Position numbers and translations under genes: made by a program. A stretch of DNA of 14,610 bases, from contig CATPAP010000045.1 of NCBI GenBank assembly GCA_955651875.1, forward strand, positions 1 to 14,610, read 5' to 3'. Below, piece by piece: positions 5,618 through 12,960 of the stretch (positions are counted from its first letter, which is position 1; each line of letters begins with the position of its first letter). This DNA is from Candidatus Dormiibacterota bacterium (GTDB lineage: Bacteria > Chloroflexota > Dormibacteria > Aeolococcales > Aeolococcaceae). Below the pieces are notes generated by a model. The model was not told the origin of the DNA. It did no database searches and saw nothing but the letters and a program-made list of their open reading frames with translations.

Positions 5618-7072
5618 ATGGCAGCCGAGCGCAGCGTCAAGCAGATCACGTCAAAGGGCGACGATTTCGATCGCTGGTACGTCGACGTCGTGCGCCGTGC
5701 CGAGCTCGCCGACTACACCCCGGTCAAGGGCTGCATGGTCATCCGTCCCTACGGCTACGCGCTCTGGGAACGGACCCGCGACGCGCTCGACGGCATGATC
5801 AAGCGGACCGGGCACGAGAACATGTACTTCCCGCTGCTCATCCCGGAGAGCTATCTCACCAAGGAGGCGCAGCACGTCGAGGGGTTTGCTCCCGAGGTGT
5901 TCTGGGTCACGCAGGGGGGCGACAGAGTCCTCGAGGAGCGGCTGGCGATCCGGCCGACCAGTGAGACGATCATCTGCTCGCTGTACGCGGACTGGATCCA
6001 CTCGTGGCGTGACCTGCCGGTGCTCATCAACCAGTGGTGCAACGTGGCCCGCTGGGAGAAGCGCACTCGCCTCTTCCTGCGCACGGCGGAGTTCCTCTGG
6101 CAGGAGGGGCACACGTTCCACGCCACCGACGACGAGGCCGCCGCCGAGGTGGAGACCATGCTGGACTGTTACCGCGAGCTCTCCGAGGAGTGGCTCGCGA
6201 TCCCGGTCATCAAGGGTCGCAAGACGGAGTCCGAGAAGTTCGCTGGCGCTCGCTACACGCTCAGCATCGAGGCGATGATGTCGGACGGCTGGGCGCTGCA
6301 GTCCGGCACCTCCCACCACCTCGGCCAGAACTTCACCACCGCATACGGGATCAGCTACAGCGACCGCGAGAACACCCGTCAGCATCCCTTCCAGACGTCC
6401 TGGGGCCTGTCGACGCGCATCATCGGCGGCCTGATCATGGCGCATGGTGACGATGCCGGCCTCGTCATCCCGCCCCGGGTTGCTCCGATCCAGGTGGTGG
6501 TGGTGCCGATCACGCACAGCAACGACGAGGACGCCGCGCGGCTCGTCGAGGAGGCCTGCATTCGCCTCGAGCGCGAAGCGGCCACGGAGGTGCGCCTGCG
6601 CGTGGACCGCCGTGAGGGGATGCGGCCGGGCGAAAAGTTCGCTCACTGGGAGCTGCGCGGTGTGCCCCTGCGGATCACCGTCGGAGCCAAGGACCTAGCC
6701 GATGGCAACGTCACCCTGGTGCGCCGCGTCGACGGCGAGCAGAGCGCCGTCGCGCTCGAGGGTCTGGGAAGCCGCCTCCAGGGTCTTCTCGACGAGGCGC
6801 AGAAGGTCACACGCGCGCGCGCGCAGCGGCTCCTCGACGAGCGCAGCGTCGACGTTGGCTCGCTCGAGGAGCTCGTGGCGGCGTTCGCGGAGCAGCCGGT
6901 GTTCGCCAGCGGCCCCTTCTGCAACCGCCCGGAATGCGAGGTGACCGTGAAGGGGGCGGTTCATGCCGTGACCGTCCGCAACCTCCGGGCCGACCGCACC
7001 CCCGACGGCGCCCCCTGCATCGCCTGTGGGCAGCCGGCCGGCCACGTCGCGCTGATCGCTCGAGCCTATTAG
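5618..7072 (+). CDS. proS: Proline--tRNA ligase, zinc-domain (archaeal/eukaryotic-like) type
   Basis: This cytoplasmic class II synthetase charges tRNA-Pro. The 484-residue protein is the shorter ProRS form: it lacks the INS editing domain found between motifs 2 and 3 in E. coli-type enzymes and has a C-terminal zinc-binding domain instead. The core shows GHENMYFPLLIPES (motif 1 region), RTRLFLRTAEFLWQEGHTFHAT (motif 2) and GLSTRIIGGLIMAHGDD (motif 3). The anticodon-binding domain begins near PIQVVVVPITHS. The C-terminal domain has CNRPEC and CIACG cysteine pairs, and the protein ends in Ala-Tyr as in Thermus-type ProRS. ATG 5618 is chosen because MAAERSVKQITSKGDDFDRWY begins the conserved N-terminus and a -10 box sits just upstream. 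The frame open from 5393 overlaps the transporter gene and is not used. Confidence 0.96.
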   Translation: MAAERSVKQITSKGDDFDRWYVDVVRRAELADYTPVKGCMVIRPYGYALWERTRDALDGMIKRTGHENMYFPLLIPESYLTKEAQHVEGFAPEVFWVTQGGDRVLEERLAIRPTSETIICSLYADWIHSWRDLPVLINQWCNVARWEKRTRLFLRTAEFLWQEGHTFHATDDEAAAEVETMLDCYRELSEEWLAIPVIKGRKTESEKFAGARYTLSIEAMMSDGWALQSGTSHHLGQNFTTAYGISYSDRENTRQHPFQTSWGLSTRIIGGLIMAHGDDAGLVIPPRVAPIQVVVVPITHSNDEDAARLVEEACIRLEREAATEVRLRVDRREGMRPGEKFAHWELRGVPLRITVGAKDLADGNVTLVRRVDGEQSAVALEGLGSRLQGLLDEAQKVTRARAQRLLDERSVDVGSLEELVAAFAEQPVFASGPFCNRPECEVTVKGAVHAVTVRNLRADRTPDGAPCIACGQPAGHVALIARAY

Positions 7073-7104
7073 TCCCGCCTAGTCCCGGCGTGCGGCCTAT
7101 CCCA

Positions 7105-7130
7105 GTTCGAATTCGCCTTTTGGCGGGTAC
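7105..7130 (+). promoter_or_regulatory. Candidate SigB/SigF-type promoter of rel
   Basis: GTTCGA (7105-7110), 14 nt, then GGGTAC (7125-7130) closely resembles the SigB/SigF consensus GTTT..-N12-15-GGGTAT. It has the same 14-nt spacing as the element before the anti-sigma gene in this window. Transcription would start near 7137, just before ATG 7144. TACCAT (7128-7133), which could serve as a housekeeping -10, overlaps it. Confidence 0.4.
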
Positions 7131-7143
7131 CATGGTCAGGGAG

Positions 7144-9285
7144 ATGGCGATCGAGGAGCTCCTCTCCAAGACCTCGTACCTCCGCGAGGAGGAACGGGCG
7201 ACGCTGCGGCGCGCGTACACGCTCGCGGAGGGCGCCCACGAGGGGCAGTCGCGGCTGAGTGGGGAGCCTTACGTCACCCACCCCCTGGCGGTGGCGGGCA
7301 TCCTTGCCGATCTCGGGCTCGATGTCGACACGCTGGTCGCCGCGCTCCTCCACGACACCGTGGAGGACACCGACGTGACCCGCGAGCAACTCTCCGAGGA
7401 GTTCGGCACGCACGTGGCCAAGCTGGTCGACGGGGTCACCAAGCTCGGCAAGATCCACGTCCACACCCGCGAGCAGGCCCAGGCCGAGAACATCCGCAAG
7501 ATGCTCGTGGCCATGGCCGAGGACATCCGGGTGGTGCTCATCAAGCTCGGCGACCGCCTCCACAACATGCGCACGGTCGCCGCGCACAACGAGGAGCGGC
7601 GCCTGCGCATCTCACGCGAGACCCTCGACATCTACGCCCCGCTTGCTCACCGTCTCGGCATCTGGCAGATCAAGGGCGAGCTCGAGGATCTCGCCTTCGC
7701 CCAGCTCGACCCCAACAACTATCACGCCGTCGCGGCCAAGGTGAGCAAGGCCGCGGAGGAGCGCGGCAGCTTCATCCGCGACGTCACCGAGATCCTCCAG
7801 AAGGAGTTCGACCGTCTTGGCATCGGCGCCGAGATCTCCGGCCGTCCCAAGCACATCTTCAGCATCCACGACAAGATGGAGCGCTCCCACAAGGAGTTCG
7901 ACGAGATCTACGACCTGCTCGCGCTGCGGATCCTTGTCGACAGCATCAAGGACTGCTACGGCGCGCTCGGAACTGTGCACTCGTTGTGGAAACCGATCCC
8001 GGGCCGGTTCAAGGACTACATCGCCATGCCCAAGGGCAACGGCTACCAGTCACTGCACACCACCGTCGTGTCGCACACCGGCGAACCGATGGAGGTGCAG
8101 ATCCGCACCCAGGAGATGCACAGCACCGCCGAGTACGGAATCGCTGCGCACTGGCACTACAAGGAGGGTGCGCAGCCCACCCGGTTCGACGAGCGGTATG
8201 GCTGGCTGCGCCTGCTCATGGACTGGCAGAAGGAGGTGCTCGACGCCGAGGCCTTCGTCGACACGGTCAAGGTCGACATCTTCCAGGATGAGGTCTTCGT
8301 CTTCACCCCCAAGGGCGACGTCCGCTCCCTCCCCATGGGCAGCACCCCGGTTGACTTTGCCTACCGAGTGCACACTGACGTCGGCCATCACTGCATCGGC
8401 GCCAAGGTCAACGGGCGCATGGTGCCGCTCGACTACAAGCTCGAGAACGGCGACATCGTCGAGGTGCTCACCACCAAGGGTGCGCACGCGCCCAGCCGCG
8501 ACTGGCTCAACTTCGTCAAGACCAGCAGCGCGCGCGAGAAGATCCGCAGCTGGTTCAAGAAAGAGCGACGCGAGGAGAACGTCCAGAAGGGACGCGAGCA
8601 GCTCGACAAGGAGTTCCGCCGCCTTCGCCAGCAGGCGCTCAGCTCGCTCAAGGACGATCGGCTGCTCGAGCTCGCCGAGGACTTCAAGTTTCACACCATC
8701 GACGACTTCCTGGCCGCCGTCGGCTACGGCGACGTCAGCGCTCGCGGCGTGGTGCTCCGCTACAGCGACCGCGAGTCCCCCGACCAGGCCAGCGAGACCA
8801 CCGTCCTCGGCATCCCCCTCATCAGCGCAGTACCCGCTGCCAACGGGCACGTCCGCGTGCACGGCATGACCGACATGCTCACCACCCTGGCCCAGTGCTG
8901 CAAACCGCTGGCAGGTGACGCGATTCGCGGTTACATCACGCGAGGCAAGGGTGTCACGGTGCATCGTGCCGACTGCGTGAACGTGCGCAACGCGGCCGAT
9001 CCCGACCGCATCGTCGAGGTGGAATGGGAGCGCGGCAACAACCAGGTCTTCCCGGTCAACATCAAGATCGAGGCCTGGGACCGCACCGGCCTGCTCCGCG
9101 ACATCGCTGCGGTCATCGCCGAGTCGAAGATTAACCTCTCCGGCGCCGATGTGCAGGTCTATGACGACCGCACCGCCGTCATCTCGACGATCGTCGAGAT
9201 CGCCAACCTCACCCAGCTCAGCCGCCTGCTCGAGCGCCTCGAAGCGGTTCGCGACGTTCACACGGTGGCGCGGGAGACAGTCTGA
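7144..9285 (+). CDS. relA: Bifunctional (p)ppGpp synthetase/hydrolase (Rel/SpoT family)
   Basis: This ribosome-associated enzyme makes and degrades the alarmone (p)ppGpp. In the 713-residue product the HD hydrolase domain is intact: His46 in THP, His70-Asp71 in LLHDTVEDT and Glu74-Asp75. The synthetase domain has GRPKHIFSIHDKM and RFKD (288-291) followed by YIAMPKGNGYQSLHT. The R-x-K-D form, rather than E-x-D-D, is typical of bifunctional enzymes. A TGS domain (about 384-445), a Cys-containing region with CC at 585-586 and a C-terminal ACT domain (about 637-713) follow, so regulation by the ribosome should be retained. ATG 7144 (MAIEELLSK) is preferred; ATG 7132 is in frame but would lie upstream of the inferred transcription start. 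Rel next to hisS and aspS is a common bacterial arrangement. Confidence 0.96.
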   Translation: MAIEELLSKTSYLREEERATLRRAYTLAEGAHEGQSRLSGEPYVTHPLAVAGILADLGLDVDTLVAALLHDTVEDTDVTREQLSEEFGTHVAKLVDGVTKLGKIHVHTREQAQAENIRKMLVAMAEDIRVVLIKLGDRLHNMRTVAAHNEERRLRISRETLDIYAPLAHRLGIWQIKGELEDLAFAQLDPNNYHAVAAKVSKAAEERGSFIRDVTEILQKEFDRLGIGAEISGRPKHIFSIHDKMERSHKEFDEIYDLLALRILVDSIKDCYGALGTVHSLWKPIPGRFKDYIAMPKGNGYQSLHTTVVSHTGEPMEVQIRTQEMHSTAEYGIAAHWHYKEGAQPTRFDERYGWLRLLMDWQKEVLDAEAFVDTVKVDIFQDEVFVFTPKGDVRSLPMGSTPVDFAYRVHTDVGHHCIGAKVNGRMVPLDYKLENGDIVEVLTTKGAHAPSRDWLNFVKTSSAREKIRSWFKKERREENVQKGREQLDKEFRRLRQQALSSLKDDRLLELAEDFKFHTIDDFLAAVGYGDVSARGVVLRYSDRESPDQASETTVLGIPLISAVPAANGHVRVHGMTDMLTTLAQCCKPLAGDAIRGYITRGKGVTVHRADCVNVRNAADPDRIVEVEWERGNNQVFPVNIKIEAWDRTGLLRDIAAVIAESKINLSGADVQVYDDRTAVISTIVEIANLTQLSRLLERLEAVRDVHTVARETV

Positions 9286-9296
9286 GCCGCGGCGGC

Positions 9297-9521
9297 TCAC
9301 CCACGGCGCAGCCACGCCGAACCCGTCCACGACCAGAGGTGGATGGGCTGCGGTTGCCCCTGAACGGGCTCTGCGAAGGAGCCGACCATGACGATGTGAC
9401 GGATCGGCGGCCCGGAGATCCCGGCGACGCCGTCCTCGGTGGCGGTCACCGCCGCCTCGGGAAACACCGGAAGCCGCGCTCCCGTCAGCAGCATCCGATC
9501 CCCGCCGGTCCATGACCACAT
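9297..9521 (-). pseudogene. Small W-x-W-T-G repeat protein fragment, probably a gene remnant
   Basis: On the minus strand a 74-codon frame starts at ATG (complement of 9519-9521). It reads MWSWTGGDRML... and ends HLWSWTGSAWLRRG, with stop at 9299-9297. The two W-S-W-T-G units about 58 residues apart resemble beta-propeller or Kelch-like repeats of the W-x-W-x-G-x-x-W kind, in which many copies normally make one protein. Only one full spacing is present, with no signal peptide and no clear ribosome-binding site. It most likely is the 3' end of a decayed gene, though a small expressed protein is possible. It is convergent with rel (11 nt between stops) and lies back to back with hisS. The frame also stays open upstream into hisS, which is taken as chance. 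Confidence 0.35.
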
Positions 9522-9525
9522 GTCT

Positions 9526-9560
9526 CGCCCGCCCGCAAGAGAAGGAGCCTTGGGCGGGCG
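9526..9560. repeat. Inverted repeat in the hisS upstream region
   Basis: CGCCCGCCC (9526-9534) and GGGCGGGCG (9552-9560) form a 9-bp stem with a 17-nt loop. The right arm reaches the position where the hisS -35 box would be. It could be an operator, or a terminator for rel read-through, but no T-run follows. Confidence 0.35.
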
Positions 9561-9576
9561 CCGCTGGGCGCCCCGG

Positions 9577-9582
9577 TACACT
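9577..9582 (+). promoter_or_regulatory. Candidate -10 box of hisS (leaderless)
   Basis: TACACT ends 9 nt before ATG 9592. The surroundings, TACACTCGGGCGACCATG, closely resemble the proS start, TATACTCGGCCGCCATG. No Shine-Dalgarno sequence precedes the ATG. Confidence 0.5.
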
Positions 9583-9591
9583 CGGGCGACC

Positions 9592-10863
9592 ATGAGCCCG
9601 ATTGCGCCGCCGCGCGGAACCAAGGACCTTCTGCCTGATGAGGCACCGGCGTGGCGGTGGCTGCACGAGACGCACGCCTCGGTGGCGGGCAGGCATGGCT
9701 ACGAGCTCATCGATACGCCGATGTTCGAGGCCACGGACCTGTTCGCGCGCGGCGTCGGCTCCGGCACCGACGTCGTGGAGAAGGAGATGTACACCTTTGC
9801 GGATCGCGGCGGGCGCTCTCTCACGCTGCGGCCGGAGGGAACTGCCCCGGTCCTGCGCGCCGTTCTCGGGGCGCGTCTCGAGCAGCGCTGGCGCCCCGTC
9901 CGCGTGCACTACGCGATGGCGATGTTCCGCTACGACAGGCCCCAGGCTGGACGGCAGCGACAGTTCACCCAGGTGGGCATCGAATGCATCGGCGATCGGG
10001 ACCCGTCCTACGACGCCGAGGTCATCGAGGTGGCGTGGCGGTTCATGGCCCAGCTGCGCATCGACGGCATCAGCCTCCAGCTCAACACCCTCGGCGACCG
10101 TGACGACCGGCTGCGCTATCGCGAGGCGCTCAGCGCGTACTACACGCCCCTGCGTGACTCGCTCTGCGACGACTGCCGGCGCCGGCTCGAGGTCAACCCG
10201 CTCCGCCTGCTCGAGTGCACGCGTGACGCGCAGCATGTCGCCGGGGCGCCGCTGCTCCGCGACCACCTGAGCGGGGAGAGCCGCGGCTACTTCGCCGACG
10301 TCGTCACTCATCTCGACGAAGCCGGGATCCCGTACACGCACAACCAGAGACTCGTCCGCGGCCTCGACTACTACGCGCACACCGCGTTCGAGTTCTGGCA
10401 CACGTCCCTGGCGGGCGCACAGAATGCGCTGGGCGGCGGAGGTCGGTACGACGGGCTGGCCGAGGAGATCGGCTTCCCGGCGACTGCCGGCGTGGGCTAC
10501 GCACTCGGTGTCGAGCGGTTGCTGATCGTCGCCGCCAACCAGGGGGTCGCCCCAGTGGCGCAGCCGCCGGCACAGCTGGTGGTCTGCACCGCGACGGCGG
10601 CGGGCGCAAAGGAGGCGCGAAAAATCGCGCGCCACCTACGGGATCGCACGACCGTGATCGCCGACCTCAGCGCCCGCCGTCTCGACAAGAAGCTGCGCGA
10701 TGCGGACAGGCTCGGAGCACGCCTCGCTCTCCTCGTCGGTCTCGACGAGGGGCTGGTGCTGCGCAACCTGCGCACCCGCGCGCAGCAGGTGGTGACCGCA
10801 GACACGGTGCTCGACGCCGTGTCTGCGGAGCTGTTGCAGGCGGCACAGGAAGGGGTGCCGTGA
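9592..10863 (+). CDS. hisS: Histidine--tRNA ligase
   Basis: This cytoplasmic class II synthetase charges tRNA-His. The 423-residue protein shows the HisRS N-terminus PPRGTKDLLPDE, motif 2 TLRPEGTAPVLRA and MFRYDRPQAGRQRQFTQVG, the CRRRLEVNPLRLLEC segment, the histidine-binding signature LVRGLDYYAHTAFEF, GGGGRYDGL, and motif 3 GVGYALGVERL. A C-terminal anticodon-binding domain follows (QLVVCTATAAGAKEARKIARHLR...). ATG 9592 begins the conserved sequence directly and has a -10-like box 9 nt upstream; the longer frame from 9439 is not conserved sequence. The stop overlaps the aspS GTG (GTGA). Rel-hisS-aspS is a known gene order, but the dtd gene often found between rel and hisS is absent here. 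Confidence 0.96.
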   Translation: MSPIAPPRGTKDLLPDEAPAWRWLHETHASVAGRHGYELIDTPMFEATDLFARGVGSGTDVVEKEMYTFADRGGRSLTLRPEGTAPVLRAVLGARLEQRWRPVRVHYAMAMFRYDRPQAGRQRQFTQVGIECIGDRDPSYDAEVIEVAWRFMAQLRIDGISLQLNTLGDRDDRLRYREALSAYYTPLRDSLCDDCRRRLEVNPLRLLECTRDAQHVAGAPLLRDHLSGESRGYFADVVTHLDEAGIPYTHNQRLVRGLDYYAHTAFEFWHTSLAGAQNALGGGGRYDGLAEEIGFPATAGVGYALGVERLLIVAANQGVAPVAQPPAQLVVCTATAAGAKEARKIARHLRDRTTVIADLSARRLDKKLRDADRLGARLALLVGLDEGLVLRNLRTRAQQVVTADTVLDAVSAELLQAAQEGVP

Positions 10864-12641
10864 GCACTGATCGCACTAACTGCGGGCTGCCCAGGGCCGC
10901 CGACGCCGGCACTCCGATGACGGTGTACGGATGGGTCGACAGGCGCCGCGACCATGGCGGCCTCATCTTCCTGGACGTTCGCGACCACACCGGAATTCTC
11001 CAGGTGGTCATCAATCCCGACACAGCGCCACAGGCGCACGCTTCGGCTCACGGGGTGCGGCTCGAGTACGTACTCCGGGTCCACGGCGAGCTCCGCCTGC
11101 GCGAGCCGAGGAGCGTCAACGCGCATCGCGAGACGGGCGAGGTGGAGCTGTACGCCGACCAATGCGAGGTACTGGCCGTAGCCAAGACACCACCGTTCCC
11201 GGTGAACGAGGACACCGACGTCGAGGAGGGGTTGCGCCTGCGCCACCGCTACCTCGACCTGCGCCGCTCACGCCTGCAGCGCAACCTCCGCGCCCGCGCC
11301 ACCTTTATCTCGCACCTGCGCGCGGTCATGGCGGAGCAGGGATTCACCGAGATCGAGACGCCGATGATGATTCGCGCCACTCCGGAGGGCGCACGCGACT
11401 ACCTGGTGCCGAGTCGCCTCCAGCACGGCAGCTTCTACGCGCTGCCGCAGTCACCCCAGCTGTACAAGCAGATCTGCATGGTCGCCGGCATCGACCGCTA
11501 CTTCCAGATCGCCCGCTGCATGCGCGACGAGGACCTCCGCGCCGACCGCCAGCCGGAGTTCACCCAGCTCGACATCGAGATGTCGTTCGTCGACGAGGAG
11601 GACGTCGCTGCGGTACTCGAGCGCGCGATTGCGTATGCATGGTCGGTGAGCGGCTTCCGCGGCGCCATCAGCACACCGTTCCCGCGGCTGACCTGGCGCG
11701 AGGCGATGGACCGCTACGGTGTCGACAAGCCCGACGTGCGTTTTCGGATGGAGCTTCGCGACCTCACCGAAGCCCTGCGCGCCAGCGGGTTCCGTGTCTT
11801 CGCCGACGTCGTCGCAGGCGGCGGCGTCGTCAAGGGCATCGCCGTGCGCGGTGGCGCCGACCTGACTCGCGGCGACATCGAGGGCCGCCTCACCGAGGTG
11901 GTGCGCACCTTCCAGGCGCGCGGGCTCGCCTACCTGTGGCGCCGCGACGACGGCTGGCAGGGCGGCATCGCCAAGTTCTTCACCACAGCGGAGCTTGCCG
12001 CCATCGGCGCCATCACCGGCGCGGATGTCGGCGACGCCGTGCTCATGGTGGCGGACCGCCCCGCGGTGGTCGCCGCCTCGCTCGGCGCGCTGCGCACCCA
12101 CATCGCGCGCGAGCGTTCACTTGCCGACCCTGACGAGCTGGCGATGATCTGGGTGACCGAGTTCCCGATGTTCGAGCGCGACGAGGAAACCGGGGAGGTG
12201 GCCCCCCTCCACCATCCCTTCACCATGCTCCATCCCGACGACGTCGACCTGCTCGAGACCGATCCGCTGCGCATCCGATCGAGGGCGTACGACATCGTCC
12301 TCAACGGACGCGAGATCGGCAGCGGGAGCATCCGCATCACCGACCCCGCCATCCAGAAGCGCGTCTTCGCCGCCATGGGCATCGACACCGAGACCGCGCA
12401 GCGCAAGTTCGGCTTTCTGCTCGAGGCATTCCAGTACGGGGTGCCACCCCACGGTGGCTTCGCGGCGGGCGTCGAACGGCTCGTCATGGAGGGCCTCGGC
12501 GAGGAGAACATCCGCGATGTCATCGCCTTCCCGAAGAACCAGCAGGCCCAGGAGCCGATGACCAGCGCGCCCGCGCCGGTGGAGAAGGCGCAGCTCGTCG
12601 AGCTCGGCCTGCAGTTGGCCCCGGAGCCGCCGAAGGGTTGA
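10860..12641 (+). CDS. aspS: Aspartate--tRNA ligase (bacterial type with GAD insertion)
   Basis: This class II synthetase charges tRNA-Asp. The 593-residue product has an N-terminal OB-fold anticodon domain (GWVDRRRDHGGLIFLDVRD at about 24-42), a linker with RHRYLDLRR, motif 1 region FTEIETPMM, the flipping-loop region PEGARDYLVPSR, QSPQLYKQ, motif 2 IARCMRDEDLRADRQPEFTQLDIE, a bacterial GAD insertion (roughly 285-410), and motif 3 HGGFAAGVERLVM. GTG 10860 is chosen from the 4-nt overlap with hisS and the good ribosome-binding site AGGAAGGGG at 10847-10855. His32 in RRDHGG is the residue associated with non-discriminating AspRS, which also charge tRNA-Asn, but the second specificity position appears basic. 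The tail after FPKNQQAQEPM is a variable extension. Confidence 0.96.
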   Translation: MSTDRTNCGLPRAADAGTPMTVYGWVDRRRDHGGLIFLDVRDHTGILQVVINPDTAPQAHASAHGVRLEYVLRVHGELRLREPRSVNAHRETGEVELYADQCEVLAVAKTPPFPVNEDTDVEEGLRLRHRYLDLRRSRLQRNLRARATFISHLRAVMAEQGFTEIETPMMIRATPEGARDYLVPSRLQHGSFYALPQSPQLYKQICMVAGIDRYFQIARCMRDEDLRADRQPEFTQLDIEMSFVDEEDVAAVLERAIAYAWSVSGFRGAISTPFPRLTWREAMDRYGVDKPDVRFRMELRDLTEALRASGFRVFADVVAGGGVVKGIAVRGGADLTRGDIEGRLTEVVRTFQARGLAYLWRRDDGWQGGIAKFFTTAELAAIGAITGADVGDAVLMVADRPAVVAASLGALRTHIARERSLADPDELAMIWVTEFPMFERDEETGEVAPLHHPFTMLHPDDVDLLETDPLRIRSRAYDIVLNGREIGSGSIRITDPAIQKRVFAAMGIDTETAQRKFGFLLEAFQYGVPPHGGFAAGVERLVMEGLGEENIRDVIAFPKNQQAQEPMTSAPAPVEKAQLVELGLQLAPEPPKG

Positions 12642-12664
12642 TGAGCGGGGCGGTGCGGTAGGAT
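12638..12664 (+). promoter_or_regulatory. Candidate promoter of the intergenic RNA
   Basis: TTGATG (12638-12643, overlapping the aspS stop), a 15-nt spacer, and TAGGAT (12659-12664). The predicted start, near 12671, coincides with the first base of a 17-bp closing stem. The spacing is slightly short, and an alternative SigB/F-like reading (GGTTGA-N14-CGGTAG) is weaker. Confidence 0.45.
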
Positions 12665-12670
12665 GCTCGT

Positions 12671-12859
12671 CGGCACCCGGCTGGTCGCAGCCTTCCACAT
12701 GCGGCTGGACCAACATCAAACGCATCGGGAACCTCATATTCGTTCGCCGGACCCCGAGCCTCCGCCTCGTGCGAGTGGAGGGGGGAAAGCGCCGTGCGGG
12801 ATCCCACCTGGTTACTCGGGCTCGGCCCCGGGTCGGCGCGGCCACCGAGGTGTCGTTTT
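12671..12859 (+). ncRNA. Structured RNA downstream of aspS, 6S RNA-like candidate
   Basis: A transcript of about 189 nt is inferred from structure and flanking signals. Its ends pair: 12671-12680 (CGGCACCCGG) and 12682-12688 (TGGTCGC) pair with 12845-12847/12849-12855 and 12838-12844. This gives 17 bp including two G-U pairs, one bulged A (12848) and one bulged C (12681). TTTT follows at 12856-12859. Inner helices are possible: CAGCC with GGCTG (12688-12692/12703-12707, competing for one base), CCGAGCC with GGCTCGG (12754-12760/12819-12825), and CCTCCG with TGGAGG (12759-12764/12776-12781). Length, paired ends, an unpaired 5'-side A-rich region (about 12708-12740) and the position after aspS (as for B. 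subtilis 6S-1/bsrA) suggest 6S RNA. A canonical central bubble is not unambiguous. It could also be a long structured leader of the gene at 12968. Confidence 0.42.
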
Positions 12860-12862
12860 CAC

Positions 12863-12887
12863 AGGGGCGAGACAGGTTCTCGCCCCT
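12863..12887 (+). terminator. Hairpin terminator after the aspS/ncRNA unit
   Basis: AGGGGCGAGA (12863-12872) pairs perfectly with TCTCGCCCCT (12878-12887) around a 5-nt loop. The 10-bp, GC-rich stem without a U-tract resembles the hairpin after the transporter operon. It would end the RNA starting near 12671. Confidence 0.65.
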
Positions 12888-12893
12888 CGCATG

Positions 12894-12910
12894 GTCGAAG
12901 TGAATTCGAC
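12894..12910. repeat. Inverted repeat upstream of the small membrane protein gene
   Basis: GTCGAA (12894-12899) and TTCGAC (12905-12910) are perfect 6-bp arms around GTGAA. The size and symmetry resemble an operator half-site pair; it lies 45-60 bp upstream of the -10-like box at 12955. Confidence 0.4.
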
Positions 12911-12928
12911 GATGCACACCCCACTCAT

Positions 12929-12947
12929 CGGCGCGCCTCGCGCGCCG
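12929..12947. repeat. GC-rich hairpin upstream of the small membrane protein gene
   Basis: CGGCGCGC (12929-12936) and GCGCGCCG (12940-12947) form a perfect 8-bp stem with a 3-nt loop. It covers the position expected for the -35 box of the promoter at 12955-12960. Confidence 0.4.
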
Positions 12948-12954
12948 GCAGCCC

Positions 12955-12960
12955 TAGGCT
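12955..12960 (+). promoter_or_regulatory. Candidate -10 box of the gene at 12968 (leaderless)
   Basis: TAGGCT ends 7 nt before the GTG at 12968, the third case in this window of a -10-like hexamer placed for leaderless initiation. No ribosome-binding site of normal spacing is present. Confidence 0.35.

Noticed and set aside
6934..7143. Upstream extension of the rel frame
   Set aside because: It overlaps the zinc domain of proS and is Arg/Pro-rich; Rel proteins begin near MAIEELLSK.
8050..10635. Very long minus-strand open frame (861 codons) spanning rel and hisS
   Set aside because: It lies antisense to two well-conserved genes and its translation is Arg/Asp/Val/Ala-rich with no recognisable motif, as expected for the complement of GC-rich codons. 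Only the segment over the intergenic gap, in another frame (9297-9521), looked protein-like.
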